The translations under genes and the position numbers were made by a program. A stretch of 33,204 nt of DNA. Source: Podila epigama (taxonomy: Eukaryota; Mortierellomycota; Mortierellomycetes; Mortierellales; Mortierellaceae). The stretch spans positions 1 through 33,204 of the forward strand of contig JAAAVE010000078.1 in NCBI GenBank assembly GCA_015679605.1, given 5' to 3'. The notes beneath the pieces are model-generated. The model worked only from the letters and a program-made list of their open reading frames with translations. It searched no databases and had not been told where the DNA came from. Below, in pieces: positions 31,428-33,204 of the stretch (its first letter is position 1; the number at the start of each line of letters is the position of its first letter).

Positions 31428-33067
31428 CTACGACCAATGCAATGCTGCAACAACTCCAAGAAGGCCCCAAATTATTGAACCACTTCTGTTCAGACTAGAG
31501 GCAGAGGCGACCGTGGTGACGCTCGCTGCAGCCTGGACAGGCACACCACTGCCTGCAATGGCAGCGCATCCTTGGTCACCTGCTGTTTGGGCGGTAGTGA
31601 CCGTAGCCATCCCGTTAAAGTTGCAGCTTTCTGTTGACTTCAGTCCTTGAACGGTATAGTACGAGTTGAAGACATAAGATAACTTTTGTGCAGAGTTGCA
31701 GAATGAATACTTTCCATAGACGCCAGTCTTGCCATTGGTCGCAATGTCGTCGCACGATGTCATGCCACAGACAGTGTTGAGCAAATCTCCTACATGTTCT
31801 GTAGATGCCAGTGCTTGTGCGGACGCAATGCAGGTAAGAGAACTCAACATGCAATCGCAGACCGAAGACGAGGGTGTTGGCGGAAGGACTGAGGTGGCCT
31901 CCCAGGCAGGGGTGTTGAGAGGACAGGCCGAGGCAGCTCTCTGTTCATTGTAAAGATCCATATTGACACCAACGGGACGTGTTCCACTGAGCACTTGCTT
32001 GAGATTTACATAGTCCTGGAGAGGAGTAACAGTGTTGTCGGCATTGATTTTGACCAAGCCATAGTTGTTCTCTTCCTGCGACCATTCATACACGATTCCA
32101 CCAGACCAAGTATTTTGCATATCTGGCCCAAATATGCTCTTCACTTCGGTAAATGCTCTTGGTGACACAAGGTTGCAACCAAACTCGGACAAGAAGACAG
32201 GTACCGAGTACGAGCTAATGTCAGCAGTTCGGTCGACATAGCCTGATGACTGGTAAGTGGCACCGTCTCCACACCATTCGTATAGGTTGATGCCAAAAAA
32301 GTCGACGCGCTCCTCCTCTGGCCCACAATTAAAGTAGGCCTGAACTTGGAGGCGAATGTCAGGATCATCATTGTTGGCATATCCAACTGGGATCTTTCGT
32401 GGGGCACTGCTGCGGATATAAGCCTTGGCATCGCGGAGAAGGGCTTTGACATATGCGCTTGCAGCGGTTGTCTTGCTATCGTTGGTGACCTCGTTCCCGG
32501 CAAAGAAGCCAAGTGTATTTGAGTATCCTTTGAACGCGTCTATGGTGGCGCGAACACGGTTCCAGATGTTGGTGTCGTACTCAGGGCTTGTCCGGACAAT
32601 GGAATGAGTCGCCGCAGCCAAGTCCAAAAGCAGATACATTCCATATTCGTCCAAGATCCGCATGCACTCGTCGTGATTGAGGTTGGGATCCACCTATGAG
32701 AGTAATTTGTCAAATTAACATTTTTTTCTCCCTTGAATATCGAGAGGGGAAGCCATACACAGGAAAGACATTTACACATGACAAAAATAGATAAAAAGAG
32801 TACCTCATAGACACGGACAGTATTGAGCCCCAAGTCCTTCATTAGTGCAAAATCGCGTCGGCAGTCTGCAGGATTGGCCAGTGGATCTGCAAAGCCTGCA
32901 GACAATGTCCGAGGCTGGTATGCGACACCTTTGATAAAGAACTGGTCCTTTGTGGCAGCATCAAAAAACTTGGCGCCTTTGATGACAACGGGGTTGGATG
33001 CCTGGATGGTACGAGTACAAAGTGCTGCGGCAATGGCAAGCACTGCTGGGTATGTGAGATGGACCAT
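31428..33067 (-). CDS. GPI-anchored 1,3-beta-glucanosyltransferase, GH72 with X8/CBM43 domain, two exons
   Basis: A Gas/Gel/Phr-type enzyme that cuts and rejoins beta-1,3-glucan at the cell wall. Exons in transcript order are 33067-32804 and 32693-31428, giving 509 aa. Residues 1-23 form a signal peptide (MVHLTYPAVLAIAAALC). The GH72 domain follows with FFIKGVAYQPR, DLGLNTVRVYEVDPNLNHDE across the intron, and LLLDLAAATHSI. The acid/base Glu156 is in FFAGNEVTND, then DFFGINLYEWCG, and the nucleophile Glu258 is in PVFLSEFGCNL, with IVYEWSQEENNYGLV after it. A Cys-rich X8/CBM43 module runs from CDCMLSSLTCIA to GDQGCAAI, which puts it in the GH72+ (Gas1/Gas2-like) group. The tail is Ser-rich with a hydrophobic end (IIWGLLGVVAALHWS), fitting GPI attachment near NRSGS. 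In-frame upstream Met codons extend the ORF, but the chosen Met gives the clean signal peptide. Confidence 0.95.
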
Positions 33068-33204
33068 TTCGTTGTAGTAAATTGGCCTGCGGTTTTTCGA
33101 AAATGTGGGATGATGAGTAGGAGAATGGGTGGATAAGAAGGAAATAGTTGGACAAGAGTTGAGCGGCATTTATACCTTGCGAAGATGTCGCTTTTTTTTT
33201 TTTT
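33068..33204. promoter_or_regulatory. Upstream region of the GH72 gene, cut by window end
   Basis: Only 137 bp are visible, ending in a T run (A run on the coding strand). Probable 5' leader; no specific element was recognised. Confidence 0.4.

Noticed and set aside
1-33204. tRNA, rRNA or transposon genes
   Set aside because: I saw no cloverleaf, rRNA core motif, transposase, reverse transcriptase or terminal repeats by reading; a tRNAscan or repeat search was not possible.

Overview
This window is eukaryotic and almost certainly fungal. Its protein-coding genes are split by many short GT-AG introns. It carries a GH72 cell-wall glucanosyltransferase, a fungal-type Ulp2 SUMO protease, a Lunapark protein and an Asi-like RING ligase. 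The intron density, moderate GC and mix of fungal and animal-like gene forms suggest an early-diverging fungus of the Mucoromycota/Mortierellomycota type. That placement is inferred from gene style, not from a search.

Layout from left to right. The last exon of a PCH2/TRIP13 AAA+ ATPase (+) opens the window. Then come RPL11 (-), spliceosomal SmB (-), prohibitin PHB2 (+) and a five-pass membrane RING ligase resembling Asi1/Asi3 (+). Next are a borealin-type chromosomal passenger subunit (-), a tiny Tyr/Asn-rich orphan (+), Lunapark (+), a 10-N assembly gap and TFIID subunit TAF4 (+). They are followed by succinate dehydrogenase subunit C (-), COG8 (+), a 16-exon Ulp2-type SUMO protease (-), a TOM20 receptor joined to a SMYD-type SET domain (-), RPS27 (-) and a Gas-type GH72 glucanosyltransferase (-). 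Three head-to-head pairs share promoters: SmB/PHB2, borealin/Tyr-Asn protein and SDHC/COG8.

I rebuilt exon structures by hand from splice signals, phase continuity and remembered family motifs. Every model closes in frame. The genes are housekeeping and do not form one pathway. Several concern mitochondria (PHB2, SDHC, TOM20-SET), the ER/Golgi membrane system (Lunapark, COG8), the nuclear envelope (Asi-like ligase) and chromosomes (PCH2, borealin, Ulp2, TAF4).

The most interesting points are these. A mitochondrial import receptor is continuous in frame with a SET/MYND methyltransferase-like module, and intron retention would release a stand-alone TOM20. RPL11 has a 10-nt microexon. In SmB, probably RPL11 and possibly RPS27, the intron interrupts the gene immediately after the start codon, in some cases with a GC donor. 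The RING ligase has eight Cys and no His. The small Tyr/Asn-rich protein and two perfect intergenic hairpins have no assigned role.
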